A DNA stretch of 64,000 nt. Source: Chloroflexota bacterium (GTDB lineage: Bacteria; Chloroflexota; Anaerolineae; Caldilineales; Caldilineaceae). How positions within the stretch are numbered: the stretch's first letter is position 1; each line of letters begins with the position of its first letter. Location of the stretch: contig BOKO01000022.1 of assembly GCA_016861025.1 (NCBI GenBank), positions 41,687-105,686 on the forward strand, written 5' to 3'. Of the stretch, positions 19,831-28,665 are shown piece by piece. Position numbers and translations under genes: made by a program. The notes beneath the pieces were generated by a model. The model was not told the origin of the DNA. It did not search any database and saw only the letters and a list, made by a program, of their open reading frames with translations.

Positions 19831-21264
19831 ATGGCTGATCACGGGTATCAATATGATGTTGTCGTCGTGGGCAGCGGTCCAGGCGGGTATGTGGCCGCCA
19901 TTCGCGCTGCGCAGTTAGGCTTGAAGACCGCCATCGTCGAGCGTGAAAACCTGGGCGGCGTCTGTCTGAATTGGGGATGCATCCCAACCAAGGCGCTGAT
20001 CCACAACGCCGAGATTCTCGAAGAATTGCACAATGCCGCCGAGTATGGCATTAGCTTCGACAACCTCACCGTTGACTTCAGCAAGGCAGTCAAGCGCAGC
20101 CGCGACATCGTCTCGCGCCAGACCAAAGGCGTGGGCTTTTTAATGAAAAAGAACAAGATCGAGGTCATCGAAGGACACGGCGTCTTTGTCGACAGCCACA
20201 CGCTCAAGGTGACGCCTTCAGAGTTCAAACCGGACATCAAAGAGCAGACAGTCACTGCGGCTCATTTCATCATTGCCACCGGTGCGCGGGCGCGCAGCCT
20301 GCCTGGCACAGAGATCGACGGCGACCGCGTCATCCAATATCGTGACGCCATCGTGCTCAAGGACGCACCCAAGAAGCTAATCGTTGTTGGCTCAGGCGCC
20401 ATCGGCATGGAGTTTAGCTACGTCTACAGCACCTATGGCGCCGAAGTCACGGTCGTCGAGATGCTCGACCAGATTTTGCCCCTCGAGGACGCTGAGGTCG
20501 CCGCCGAAGTTCAGAAAGCCTTTAGCAAGCGCGGCGTTACGATGCTGACGAGTGCGCGCACGGAGAAAGTCGAAATCGGCGCTGACGGCGTCACCGTCAC
20601 GGTCAAGAACCTCAAGACCGACGAAGTGCAAACGTTGACAGCCGACAAAGTGTTGATGGCGATCGGGGTGCAGCCCAACACCGACAACCTCGGATTGGAG
20701 GCGGCTGGCGTCAAAACCGAGAAGCGCGGCTTCATCGAGATCGACGATGTAATGCGAACCAATGTGCCGCATATCTATGCCATCGGCGATTGCACCGGCA
20801 AACTGGCATTGGCGCACGTGGCGAGCGCCATGGCGATCGTGGCGGCGGAGACCATCGCCGGTGCGCCGACCATGCCGATCCCGGCGGAACGTTACATCTT
20901 CATGCCGCGCGCCACCTACTGCGACCCGCAAGTGGCGAGCCTCGGCTACACTGAAGCGCAGGCGAAGGAGAAGGGCTTTGATGTTAAAGTCGGCAAGTTT
21001 CCCTTCATGCCCAACGGCAAGGCGCAGGCGCTCAACGCCAAAGTCGGCTTTGTCAAGATCATCGCCGATGCCAAATACGGCGAAATTCTGGGGGCGCATC
21101 TGGTTGGACCGGGCGTCACCGAGCTGTTGCCTGAACTAAGCCTGGCGCAGATGATGGAGATCACGCCGGCGGAGATTGCGCGCAACGTCCATGCTCACCC
21201 AACGCTGAGCGAAGTGCTGATGGAAGCCGCGCACGCAGTTGAGGGACACCCGATTCACATGTGA
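19831..21264 (+). CDS. lpdA: Dihydrolipoyl dehydrogenase (E3)
   Basis: 477 aa flavoenzyme that reoxidises dihydrolipoamide with NAD+. FAD site VVVGSGPGGYVAAIRAAQLG (residues 11-30); redox disulfide Cys45-Cys50 in GGVCLNWGCIPTK; NAD site VVGSGAIGMEFSYVYSTYGA near 188-207; second FAD motif AIGDCTGKLALAHVA near 316-330; C-terminal catalytic HAHPTLSEVLMEAAH. ATG 19831 has AAAGGAAA upstream. It forms a pair with the E2 gene, from which it is separated by a heptamer array. Confidence 0.96.
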   Translation: MADHGYQYDVVVVGSGPGGYVAAIRAAQLGLKTAIVERENLGGVCLNWGCIPTKALIHNAEILEELHNAAEYGISFDNLTVDFSKAVKRSRDIVSRQTKGVGFLMKKNKIEVIEGHGVFVDSHTLKVTPSEFKPDIKEQTVTAAHFIIATGARARSLPGTEIDGDRVIQYRDAIVLKDAPKKLIVVGSGAIGMEFSYVYSTYGAEVTVVEMLDQILPLEDAEVAAEVQKAFSKRGVTMLTSARTEKVEIGADGVTVTVKNLKTDEVQTLTADKVLMAIGVQPNTDNLGLEAAGVKTEKRGFIEIDDVMRTNVPHIYAIGDCTGKLALAHVASAMAIVAAETIAGAPTMPIPAERYIFMPRATYCDPQVASLGYTEAQAKEKGFDVKVGKFPFMPNGKAQALNAKVGFVKIIADAKYGEILGAHLVGPGVTELLPELSLAQMMEITPAEIARNVHAHPTLSEVLMEAAHAVEGHPIHM

Positions 21265-21270
21265 GATTGT

Positions 21271-21396
21271 GGGGGGATAGGGTTGTAGGGATTTGGGATT
21301 GTAGGGTCTTGGAGTTATGGGGTGTTGAGGGCGTTGGGGGGCTGTTCGCCTTTTTACCCTACCACCCCACTACCCTATCATCCTGTCGCCCCACCC
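21271..21396. repeat. G-rich array with period near 8 and a C-rich opposing arm
   Basis: 21271-21340 reads as units close to TAGGGTTG, TAGGGATT, TGGGATTG, TAGGGTCT and TGGAGTTA (period 8). 21356-21396 is the C-rich counterpart (ACCCTACCACCCCACTACCC and onward). Together they could form a long imperfect hairpin between lpdA and the thioesterase gene. The G runs might also form a quadruplex on the plus strand. Confidence 0.7.
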
Positions 21397-21411
21397 AAGA
21401 ACAGATCAACT

Positions 21412-21849
21412 ATGGCTACATCATCATCCTTTTCGCTCGACATCGCTGTGCGTTTCGCCGAAACCGACGCCATGGGTGTTGTGCACCATGCCGCTTACAT
21501 CATCTGGTTTGAGGCGGCGCGCGTGGCATGGATGGATGCGATCGGGATGCCTTATCGCGAATTTGCAGCAGGCGGCCATCACTTCTCCGTAGTTGGCGTG
21601 CGCGGCGAGTACCGTGCGCCAGCGCGCTTCGGCGACACCGTGCGCGTGACAACGAGCGTGCGCCAGTTGCGCAGCCGCCAGATCAGCTTCGACTATGTGG
21701 TCACCAATGCCGCCACCGGTCAGACCCTGATGACCGGCGCAACCGACCACATCTGCGTCGATCTGGATGGGCGCATGGCGCGTATCCCAGATGAAGTGAT
21801 GGAGCGATTGCAGGTTGCAATGATGAAGTTGACAGCAGGGTGTCCATGA
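21412..21849 (+). CDS. Acyl-CoA thioesterase, 4HBT (YbgC-like) hot-dog family
   Basis: 145 aa. The active-site region RFAETDAMGVVHHAAYIIWFE (residues about 13-33) has the Asp and the GVVHHA pattern of 4-hydroxybenzoyl-CoA thioesterase/YbgC enzymes, which hydrolyse acyl-CoA esters. ATG 21412 is chosen; frame continuation upstream runs into the C-rich array and encodes low-complexity Pro-rich sequence. The TGA overlaps the ATG of the next gene (ATGA at 21846), indicating translational coupling. Confidence 0.88.
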   Translation: MATSSSFSLDIAVRFAETDAMGVVHHAAYIIWFEAARVAWMDAIGMPYREFAAGGHHFSVVGVRGEYRAPARFGDTVRVTTSVRQLRSRQISFDYVVTNAATGQTLMTGATDHICVDLDGRMARIPDEVMERLQVAMMKLTAGCP

Positions 21850-22781
21850 TTCAAGTCGAGAAGCACGGCTCCGTGACGGTGATACGGATGGCGCGGGCGC
21901 TATTTGGGCGCCCGCTCTACTGGACGGCGGCTTACTGGCTCGATGGGCTGCTGATCGACGCCGGCCCAGCCTGCACAGCGGGCGAGCTGGTGCGCGTGCT
22001 GGAGAAGGCGCCCGTGCAACAGATCGCCATCACCCATGCTCACGAAGATCATATCGGCGGGCTGAATGCATTGCTGGCGCGCTTTCCTGACGCTCGCGTC
22101 TATGCATCGCGCCAGGCGCTGCCCATGATTGAAAATCCTGAACTGATCGGGATGCAACGCTATCGGCAGGTGGTGTGGGGCAAACCCAAACCATACACCG
22201 GGATTCGTTCGCTTGACGAAGTGGAAGACACCATCCGCACGCCACAATTCACCCTGCGCGCTGTCGAAACGCCCGGCCACAGTCGCGACCATGTCAGCTA
22301 CTTTGAACCGACCTATCGCTGGCTTTTTTGCGGCGACGCTTTTATTGGCGGACGCGACACCGCCTGGGCGCCGGAATTTGATATGTTTGCCATCATCAGC
22401 AGCCTGCGCACGCTGGCGACGCTGCGTCCAGAGCGCCTCTTTCCCGGCAGCGGAACCGTGCGTCGCACCCCGCTGCCGGATCTACTCGGCAAGATCGGCG
22501 ACCTGATTCAACTGGCGAACGAGGTGCACAGGCTCGAAACAGAAGGACGCAGCGTCGACGAGATTGTTGAGATGCTCTTTGGCGGCGAACCGCCTATGCG
22601 CTGGTGGACGTTCGGCCATTTTTCTGCGGCAAATTTGGTCAATGCCTGCCATCACTACAACGATCTCACGATGCCGATCGACCGTTCAGCGCCAAGAGGC
22701 GGCAAGAACGGAAGCAGGCGCGGCGATCTCCCCAACGCTTCTGCGCGCCGTTCCACCGATCCGGATGATCGCAGGCGCTGA
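21846..22781 (+). CDS. MBL-fold metallo-hydrolase
   Basis: 311 aa, two-metal beta-lactamase fold. The HxHxDH motif is THAHEDHIGGLNAL near residues 61-74, the next ligands are in ETPGHSRDHVSYF near 141-153, and CGDAFIGGRD supplies the bridging Asp. A C-terminal helical part is about residues 215-295, with RWWTFGHFSAANLVNACHHY, as in metallo-hydrolases with a winged or helical tail. The substrate is unknown. It starts at ATG 21846 inside the thioesterase stop, so the two genes are coupled and may handle a common thioester. Confidence 0.88.
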   Translation: MIQVEKHGSVTVIRMARALFGRPLYWTAAYWLDGLLIDAGPACTAGELVRVLEKAPVQQIAITHAHEDHIGGLNALLARFPDARVYASRQALPMIENPELIGMQRYRQVVWGKPKPYTGIRSLDEVEDTIRTPQFTLRAVETPGHSRDHVSYFEPTYRWLFCGDAFIGGRDTAWAPEFDMFAIISSLRTLATLRPERLFPGSGTVRRTPLPDLLGKIGDLIQLANEVHRLETEGRSVDEIVEMLFGGEPPMRWWTFGHFSAANLVNACHHYNDLTMPIDRSAPRGGKNGSRRGDLPNASARRSTDPDDRRR

Positions 22782-22860
22782 GGCTCGATTTGCTTCGACG
22801 TCGGTCGCCTCATTCTGCGCACATCTTCGCTCTATGCTATGCTTTGAACCGACTCCGGCG

Positions 22861-22879
22861 GCTCATCTCCGAGATGAGC
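22861..22879. promoter_or_regulatory. 19-base palindrome upstream of the epimerase gene
   Basis: GCTCATCTCCGAGATGAGC has 9+1+9 perfect symmetry and lies 35 bases before ATG 22915, just downstream of a TATGCT box. Candidate operator, or a hairpin in the 5' leader; no T-run follows. Confidence 0.4.
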
Positions 22880-22914
22880 GAAGAAGGGCAAGCGGAATGT
22901 GTTAAGGAGTTGGT

Positions 22915-23877
22915 ATGAGTATGCGAGTTTTGATTACAGGCGGTGCAGGCTTCATCGGCGTCCATCTTGCCAACCAATTGGTGCGCCGCGGGGCAGCCGT
23001 GCGCGTGCTGGACGACTTGAGCAGCGGCGACCCTGCCAGCCTGTCGCCGTCCGTCAACTTCAACCGCGGCGACGTTCGCGATGTGCCTAAGCTATGGTCG
23101 CTCTTGCAGGGTGTGGATGTTGTTTTCCATCTCGCTGCTCGAGTCAGCGTGCCGGCTTCGGTGCTTTATCCGCGCGAGTACAACGACGTCAACGTCGGTG
23201 GGACAGTCGCTCTGCTCGAAGCATGTCGCGATGTCGGGGTGAAGCGCGTCGTGCTGGCAAGCAGCGCCACTGTCTACGGCGATCAGCCGAGTTGGCCGAT
23301 AACAGAGGATATGCCGCCCAATCCTGCTGTGCCGTATGCTGTGAGCAAACTGGCTGCCGAACGCTACCTCTTCACGATCGGCCGCTTAAGCGGCTTCGAG
23401 ACTGTGGCCTTGCGCATCTTTAACGCCTACGGGCCGGGGCAGCCGCTGCCGCCAACCCATGCGCCTGTCATTCCGCTGTTCATGCAACAGATCATCGGGC
23501 GCGGGTCGGTGATCATCTTTGGCGATGGGCGACAGACGCGTGACTTTGTCTACATCGACGATGTCGTGGACGCACTGATCACCGCGGCCACAGCCAGCAA
23601 CATCGACCAGGAGGTCATCAACGTCGGCAGCGGTCAAGAAACTTCACTGCTGCAACTGGTCGACACAATCTGTTCGGTTGTCAACGCCCACGCCAATGTA
23701 ATTGAAAACAGCGAGGCATCGGGGGGCATCCGACATCTGGTGGCGGACCTGACCAAAGCGCGTCAGTTGCTCAAATACAAACCGCGCACGCAACTCGTCG
23801 ATGGGCTGCGCAAGTTCTATGAACAGGATGCGCGCTTTGGGGCGCGAGCTCATGCCGGAAAGGCGCTCGTCGGTTGA
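22915..23877 (+). CDS. NAD-dependent nucleotide-sugar epimerase/dehydratase (GalE-like SDR)
   Basis: 320 aa extended SDR. Rossmann motif LITGGAGFIGVHLANQL near residues 5-21; catalytic triad Ser in VLASSATVYGD near 115-125 and YAVSKLAAERY (Tyr/Lys) near 142-152; RIFNAYGPGQP; DFVYIDDVVDAL. It most likely epimerises UDP-glucose/galactose or a related sugar for surface glycans, in line with the WecA-like gene, but substrate choice is not readable. AAGGAG lies about 7 bases before ATG 22915. The stop overlaps the start of mltG. Confidence 0.9.
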   Translation: MSMRVLITGGAGFIGVHLANQLVRRGAAVRVLDDLSSGDPASLSPSVNFNRGDVRDVPKLWSLLQGVDVVFHLAARVSVPASVLYPREYNDVNVGGTVALLEACRDVGVKRVVLASSATVYGDQPSWPITEDMPPNPAVPYAVSKLAAERYLFTIGRLSGFETVALRIFNAYGPGQPLPPTHAPVIPLFMQQIIGRGSVIIFGDGRQTRDFVYIDDVVDALITAATASNIDQEVINVGSGQETSLLQLVDTICSVVNAHANVIENSEASGGIRHLVADLTKARQLLKYKPRTQLVDGLRKFYEQDARFGARAHAGKALVG

Positions 23878-24995
23878 TGCGCCTCGTCGCCATCCGTCTC
23901 TGGTGTCTACTCTGGCTGATCGCAGCGATGTTGCTTGCCGCCGCCTGTTCGCGGGGCGGCGCCGTCGGTCAGGAAATCTATCTCCGCTCCAACCAGGGTG
24001 CGCTTGACCTGCCGGCCAGCGTTGACAACCGGCCGGTGCAGTTCATCGTTACACCCGGTTCGCCGGCGCGTCTTGTCGGTCAGAATCTCGAACAGGCGGG
24101 TTTGATCCGCGACGCTGCTCTGTTTGAGGCATATCTGCGCGTCAACGGGCTGGATGGACGACTTTCCGCCGGAACCTTCACCCTCACGCCTTCGATGACG
24201 CTGCGCGAAATCGCCGAAACGTTGATCAACCCACGCGCCGCCGCTATCAGCATTACCATTCCAGAGGGCTGGCGCGTCGAGCAGACCGCCGAGTATCTTA
24301 GCCGCAACGATTTGCTGGGCAACATTGAAGGCGCACGGTATCGCGAGCAGGCTGTCGCCGGCGACCTGACCAACCTTGATCCGGCGCACTATCCATTCTT
24401 GCAGGCGCGTCCGGCCGGCGCTTCGTTAGAGGGGTATCTCTTTCCCGACACGTACCTGATACCAGCAAACAATCCAACAGCGGTCGATGTGTTGTCGCGC
24501 CAGATCGAGACGTTTGCGCAACGTGTTTTACCGCTCTACGAGGAAGCGCGCGCTGGCGGCGACACGCAGCTTTCATTGCATGAGGTTTTAACCTTGGCAT
24601 CGATTGTAGAGCGCGAGGCGGTCGTCCCGGCGGAGCGTCCGGCGATTGCAGGCGTCTATCTGAACCGCCTGGCAATAGGGATGAAGTTGGACGCCGACCC
24701 AACCGTGCAATATGCAATGGGCTACCAGCCCACAACCGGACAATGGTGGAAGACGCCGGTGTTTCTGGAGGAGTACACCAGCGTCGATAGCCCCTACAAC
24801 ACCTACCTCTATGCAGGCATCCCGCCGGGGCCAATTGCTGCACCTGGCTTGAGCAGCATCCGCGCCGTGCTCTATCCCGAACAGCACGATTATCTCTATT
24901 TTGTCGCCCTACCCGACGGGAGCGGACGTCATGTCTTTGCAAGGGATTACACCGAACATTTGGAGAATGTGCAACGCTATCTACGTGGTGGATGA
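23877..24995 (+). CDS. mltG: Endolytic murein transglycosylase MltG (YceG family)
   Basis: 372 aa. MltG cuts nascent peptidoglycan strands inside the glycan and ends their synthesis at the inner membrane. N-terminal hydrophobic stretch with lipobox-like LLAAACSRG near residues 17-25; LysM-like region; conserved LEGYLFPDTYLIP near 182-194; catalytic Glu in TLASIVEREAVVP; DADPTVQYAMGY; SPYNTYLYAGIPPGPIAAPG; C-terminal YLYFVALPDGSGRHVFA. ATG 23877 overlaps the epimerase TGA. A Cys lipoprotein anchor is unusual compared with the single-helix anchor of E. coli MltG. Confidence 0.92.
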   Translation: MRLVAIRLWCLLWLIAAMLLAAACSRGGAVGQEIYLRSNQGALDLPASVDNRPVQFIVTPGSPARLVGQNLEQAGLIRDAALFEAYLRVNGLDGRLSAGTFTLTPSMTLREIAETLINPRAAAISITIPEGWRVEQTAEYLSRNDLLGNIEGARYREQAVAGDLTNLDPAHYPFLQARPAGASLEGYLFPDTYLIPANNPTAVDVLSRQIETFAQRVLPLYEEARAGGDTQLSLHEVLTLASIVEREAVVPAERPAIAGVYLNRLAIGMKLDADPTVQYAMGYQPTTGQWWKTPVFLEEYTSVDSPYNTYLYAGIPPGPIAAPGLSSIRAVLYPEQHDYLYFVALPDGSGRHVFARDYTEHLENVQRYLRGG

Positions 24996-25016
24996 GATAG
25001 CCACTCGATCGTGTGC

Positions 25017-25075
25017 TGGAGACGGGTTGCAACCACTTCCAGATGCATAAAGTCTGGAGTGATTGGCCGTCTCCA
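25017..25075. terminator. Nested hairpin between convergent mltG and DsbA-like genes
   Basis: Outer arms TGGAGACGG (25017-25025) and CCGTCTCCA (25067-25075) enclose an inner stem ACTTCCAGA / TCTGGAGT (25035-25043, 25053-25060). No T-run is present. The position between two converging genes suggests a termination or end-protecting role. Confidence 0.5.
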
Positions 25076-25107
25076 ACGCATCGATCGGCCATGACGCATG
25101 TGCGCGT

Positions 25108-26529
25108 CTACTGCACCATACCTAAAATCTCTTGCAGCGCTTGGGAGAAGGTCTCCAATGGCAATGCGCCTGGAATAATGCGGCCTTCATCATTAAACAA
25201 CACGATGAATGTAGGCGTCCCCTGCACAAATGGAGCGCCGTCGTTCAGATCACTGGTGACGCGTTGAGCGATCGCCGGATCGTTGACACAGGCGTCAAAG
25301 GCATCGAGATCGAGGTCAAGATCGGCGGCGAATCCGGCAAAGACCGGCGTCGGATCGCTGATCGACCACGCCGACATGTTGGCGAAGAGCAAATGATGCA
25401 TCTCCCAGAACTTATCTTGGTCACCGGCGCATTCAGCGGCGACGCCGGCTGCTGGCGCCTGCGGATGAATCTGCAGCGGAAAGTGCTTGAAAATCCATAA
25501 CACCTCGCCGGTGTCGACAAACTGCTCATCAAGCCCTGGTTGCGTCTGTTCGACATGTCGGCGACAGAATGGACATTGAAAGTCGGAGAACTCGATCACC
25601 ACAACTTTTGCGTCGAGATTGCCGCGGTAGCGATCGCCCGCCATATTGACGCCAGGACGCTCCGGGTCGGGTTGCCAGCCTTCGCGCGTCGCCCAGAAGG
25701 GAATCTGCGCCTCACCGCCGCCAGATTGCTGCTGCTGTTCGGCGCCGAGTGGCGCTTCACCAGCCAGCAACGATTCGACGTAAGCGGCGAAGCGATCGTA
25801 AGGTTGAGCGCCCACCAGCAGATATTCATCGCCGTTCATGCCGACAAAGCTGAAGCTGGGCGTGCCGGTGACGCCGATGCTCTGCCCTTCGGCGATAGCC
25901 TCTTCGATGAAGGCGCGCTTGGCGTCCTGCTCGGTCTCCATGCATGTTGTGTAGAGATCGAGGTCGGCGCCAGATTCGACCGCAAGCCGCTCGAAAACTG
26001 GCAGCGGATCGAGCGAATTGCCCCACTCGGTCTGCGTCTGGAAAAGTTTGGCGTGCATCTGCCAGTATAGCGCTGCGCCCTGGTCGGCGACGCACAGGCT
26101 GGCGATGTGTGCAGCCGGCGCGTTGGGGTGCAACCCTTCGATCGGGAAGTCGCGGAAGACAACGAGCAACTGTCCTGTACGCACAAACGACTCGTTGATG
26201 GCTGGTTCGGTTTGCACGAAATGACGCGCACAGAAAGGACATTCATAGTCGCTGAATTCGATCATCATCACCGGTGCGTTTGGATCGCCGCGAAATGGAA
26301 AGCCATCCGCCGTGAATCCGACCGGAATCCCGTTGTACGTTTCAGTGGGGACAGGCAATCGCTCGGCGGTTGGCGCCTCCGCAACTGGCTGAGGTGTGGA
26401 GGCTGACGCATCGACATTGTCCGTAATCGGCGTCACCGGAGCGCAACCCGCGATCAGAAAAAGAAAGATTGCCGCAATGAACAGCACGACAGGTTGGCGG
26501 TGAATGTTTATAGGAGATAGAGTGTTCAT
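25108..26529 (-). CDS. Lipoprotein with two DsbA-like thioredoxin domains in tandem
   Basis: 473 aa. Lipobox FLIAGCAPV gives a membrane-anchored extracytoplasmic protein. Two homologous DsbA/thioredoxin_4 domains follow, each with its own CPFC redox site: EFSDYECPFCARHF (about residues 95-108) and EFSDFQCPFCRRHV (about 325-338). Each also has the cis-Pro loop (VTGTPSFSFVG, VQGTPTFIVLF). A Gln-rich linker joins them. Single-domain relatives oxidise or isomerise disulfides in exported proteins, so this looks like a tethered double oxidoreductase. ATG 26529 has AGGA 9 bases upstream; a GTG at 26544 is possible. Confidence 0.9.
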   Translation of the reverse strand: MNTLSPINIHRQPVVLFIAAIFLFLIAGCAPVTPITDNVDASASTPQPVAEAPTAERLPVPTETYNGIPVGFTADGFPFRGDPNAPVMMIEFSDYECPFCARHFVQTEPAINESFVRTGQLLVVFRDFPIEGLHPNAPAAHIASLCVADQGAALYWQMHAKLFQTQTEWGNSLDPLPVFERLAVESGADLDLYTTCMETEQDAKRAFIEEAIAEGQSIGVTGTPSFSFVGMNGDEYLLVGAQPYDRFAAYVESLLAGEAPLGAEQQQQSGGGEAQIPFWATREGWQPDPERPGVNMAGDRYRGNLDAKVVVIEFSDFQCPFCRRHVEQTQPGLDEQFVDTGEVLWIFKHFPLQIHPQAPAAGVAAECAGDQDKFWEMHHLLFANMSAWSISDPTPVFAGFAADLDLDLDAFDACVNDPAIAQRVTSDLNDGAPFVQGTPTFIVLFNDEGRIIPGALPLETFSQALQEILGMVQ

Positions 26530-26873
26530 GGAAGTATCCTGCACCTTGTTGACATCCTGATCTACTTCCCTTACGGACAGGCATCCTTCCAGGTTTTGAC
26601 GATATCTGCCCCAGGAACATGTTGAATTACCAAATTATAATGGCGGAAATCCGCCATCTTGTGGTCGCTACTATATCACAAGCAAACGATCAGATGAAGT
26701 TAGAAGATTCTAATCCGAAGCAATCCAATAGGTGGGGGTGATTGGTGGCGACCGTGTCACAAATGAAGCGTCGGAAGAGCTATTGCGCTGCCATGCTCTT
26801 CCGACGCCGATGAACAGATGTTGCAAGACCTACGCTCTGGTGAGACGTGCGAACATTGCCGTGTTGCCAGGGG
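26530..26873. other. Intergenic region of 344 bases with two hairpins
   Basis: No gene is supported. It contains a small hairpin ATGGCGG/CCGCCAT near 26640-26660 and a strong 13-bp stem at 26768-26807, described separately. AT content is higher than in flanking genes, as expected for the promoter of the DsbA-like lipoprotein gene on the minus strand. Confidence 0.5.
26768..26807 (-). terminator. Strong hairpin downstream of the HTH gene
   Basis: GCGTCGGAAGAGC (26768-26780) and GCTCTTCCGACGC (26795-26807) form a perfect 13-bp stem with a 14-base loop. Read on the minus strand it is followed by TTCATTT, so it can end the transcript of the HTH gene that stops at 26874. Confidence 0.65.
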
Positions 26874-27341
26874 TCAACTGTGTACGTGATGGCGTCGATG
26901 CATCACCATCGAGTCCTGTGATTGAATGATCTGCCGAATTGTCTCGACGCTGATATGGTCGACAATCTTTTGGTCAATCAGATAGCGGCGCAGACGCTGC
27001 AACGACCAGCGTGAGTAGTGCAATCCAAGCAAGCGCGGGTTTGTATTGGCGATTGCAACAATGCGGCTTCGTTGTTCCTCGTTGAACACCGGCGGGCGAC
27101 CGGGCGATTTGCCGCTGCGCAGCCCGTCCAATCCGTAGCGATTGAAACGGTGAATCCACTTGCGCACATTGATCGGATGCAAGTCCACCTCCTCGCTGAT
27201 CTCAGGCACGCGTTTTCCTTCTGCAGAAAGCATAATGATCTGCAGACGTTGGGTAGGCAAATCTTCTTCTGGAGTATCCAGCTGAGTCTCGATCGATTTG
27301 CGTTCGTGTTGCTTGAGTTTTCGAGTGTATAGCGCCATCAT
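26874..27341 (-). pseudogene. IS630-type transposase N-terminal helix-turn-helix domain, no DDE catalytic part
   Basis: 155 aa. The sequence LSAEGKRVPEISEEVDLHP, NVRKWIHRFNRYGLDGL and GRPPVFNEEQRSRIV, followed by WSLQRLRRYL, is the double HTH/winged region of IS630-family transposases. Full-length elements continue after ETIRQIIQ into a DDE domain; here the frame ends 15 residues later (SQDSMVMHRRHHVHS) and I find no DDE domain on the minus strand downstream. AAAGGATG precedes tandem ATGs at 27341/27338, so the fragment could still be translated as a DNA-binding protein. No terminal inverted repeats seen. Either decay product or domesticated regulator. Confidence 0.7.
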
Positions 27342-27542
27342 TACATCCTTTCAACGTTTGGAAAGCACGGATAACCGAGTTGTAGAATTGCTTCGACAAC
27401 CTTGTTCCCGTTCCCTCCATCCTACTGGATACAACGCGATGCGTGATCGGTTAAATGATGTATTTTTGGTGAAACGGTATGGGAGTAATGTGTCCCGTTT
27501 CTGGCACGCATGAAGTTGAATTTGTGGCGGTGAGCATGGAGT

Positions 27543-28052
27543 CTAATGCGTGAATGCTGAGGCTGTGTTTCTGGGCAACCCATGACCAAGCCGCCAGCGC
27601 CTGACCAACGCATGACAATGCGCAACGATCACGTCCCAGGACATGTTGAGCGAAATGACGGCATCGGCTCCCGCCATCAGCCCGGAGATCGTTCGTTCCG
27701 TGCGTTCGCTATTGGTAAGCATCACCAACGGTGCACGGCTGCCCATACGAATCCAGTTGAGTGCAGCATGATTTTCGTTGCTGATGTGATCGAACGCCTC
27801 AAATAAGATCAGATCGCAGTCTGAGAATTGATCGGGGACAAGTTGATCTGTCGATGCGGCATTAATGTGGATCGTTTGAATATCAAAATGAGCAAGCAGT
27901 CGCAAGACTTTTTCATTGGGGCGCCTGCCAGTATGGAGCAGAACAACCTTTGCCGGATTTAATTCCATTTGAATACATCCCACCCGGCTTTCGGGCACGT
28001 GAAAATATGCTTCGGTTCTAAACATTTTCGGCAGGTGCATGATTGTGATCAA
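27543..28052 (-). CDS. Receiver-like (pseudo-receiver) domain protein
   Basis: 169 aa. From about residue 33 the pattern follows a response-regulator receiver fold: KVVLLHTGRRPNEKVLRLL (strand 1/helix 1), CDLILFEAFDHIS (strand 3), APLVMLTNSERTERTISGLM (strand 4/helix 4) and AGADAVISLNMSWDVIVAH (strand 5/helix 5). The acidic pair after strand 1 is missing, the phospho-acceptor Asp position holds Glu, and the strand-5 Lys is absent, so phosphotransfer is unlikely. There is no output domain. The true start could be an internal ATG. It may be a degenerate partner or protein-interaction module. Confidence 0.55.
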   Translation of the reverse strand: MITIMHLPKMFRTEAYFHVPESRVGCIQMELNPAKVVLLHTGRRPNEKVLRLLAHFDIQTIHINAASTDQLVPDQFSDCDLILFEAFDHISNENHAALNWIRMGSRAPLVMLTNSERTERTISGLMAGADAVISLNMSWDVIVAHCHALVRRWRLGHGLPRNTASAFTH

Positions 28053-28337
28053 TTGGCTGTGTTGTGATGTAGCTCACGGTGAGACCACTCGTGCAGCCGG
28101 CATCTAGCGAGATAACCCCCAGGCAAAAACTGTTGTCAGAACACAGTGCTTGCTCAATTCAGATTTTGTCCACTACCTCATTCAATCTCTGCTGTTAGAA
28201 ATTATAGAAAACGGCTGAGTAGGAATCAACCGTTTTCTCTTACAGTATGCTGACAAAGGGGCGGAACGAGGAGCAGGTGCAGGCGTTGTGCACGATCTGT
28301 CACACCGCCTTATGTAGAATCGACGAAAAGCGAGTAT
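28053..28337. other. Intergenic region of 285 bases
   Basis: No gene seen. AGAAAACGG (28206-28214) and CCGTTTTCT (28230-28238) form a 9-bp hairpin followed on the plus strand by CTTACAG. TGTAGAATCGACG near 28314 recurs near 49755 in another spacer; TAGAAT could be a -10 box. Confidence 0.4.
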
Positions 28338-28640
<303 letters not shown>

Positions 28641-28665
28641 ACGCGTCTGAATTCTTACGTATAAA

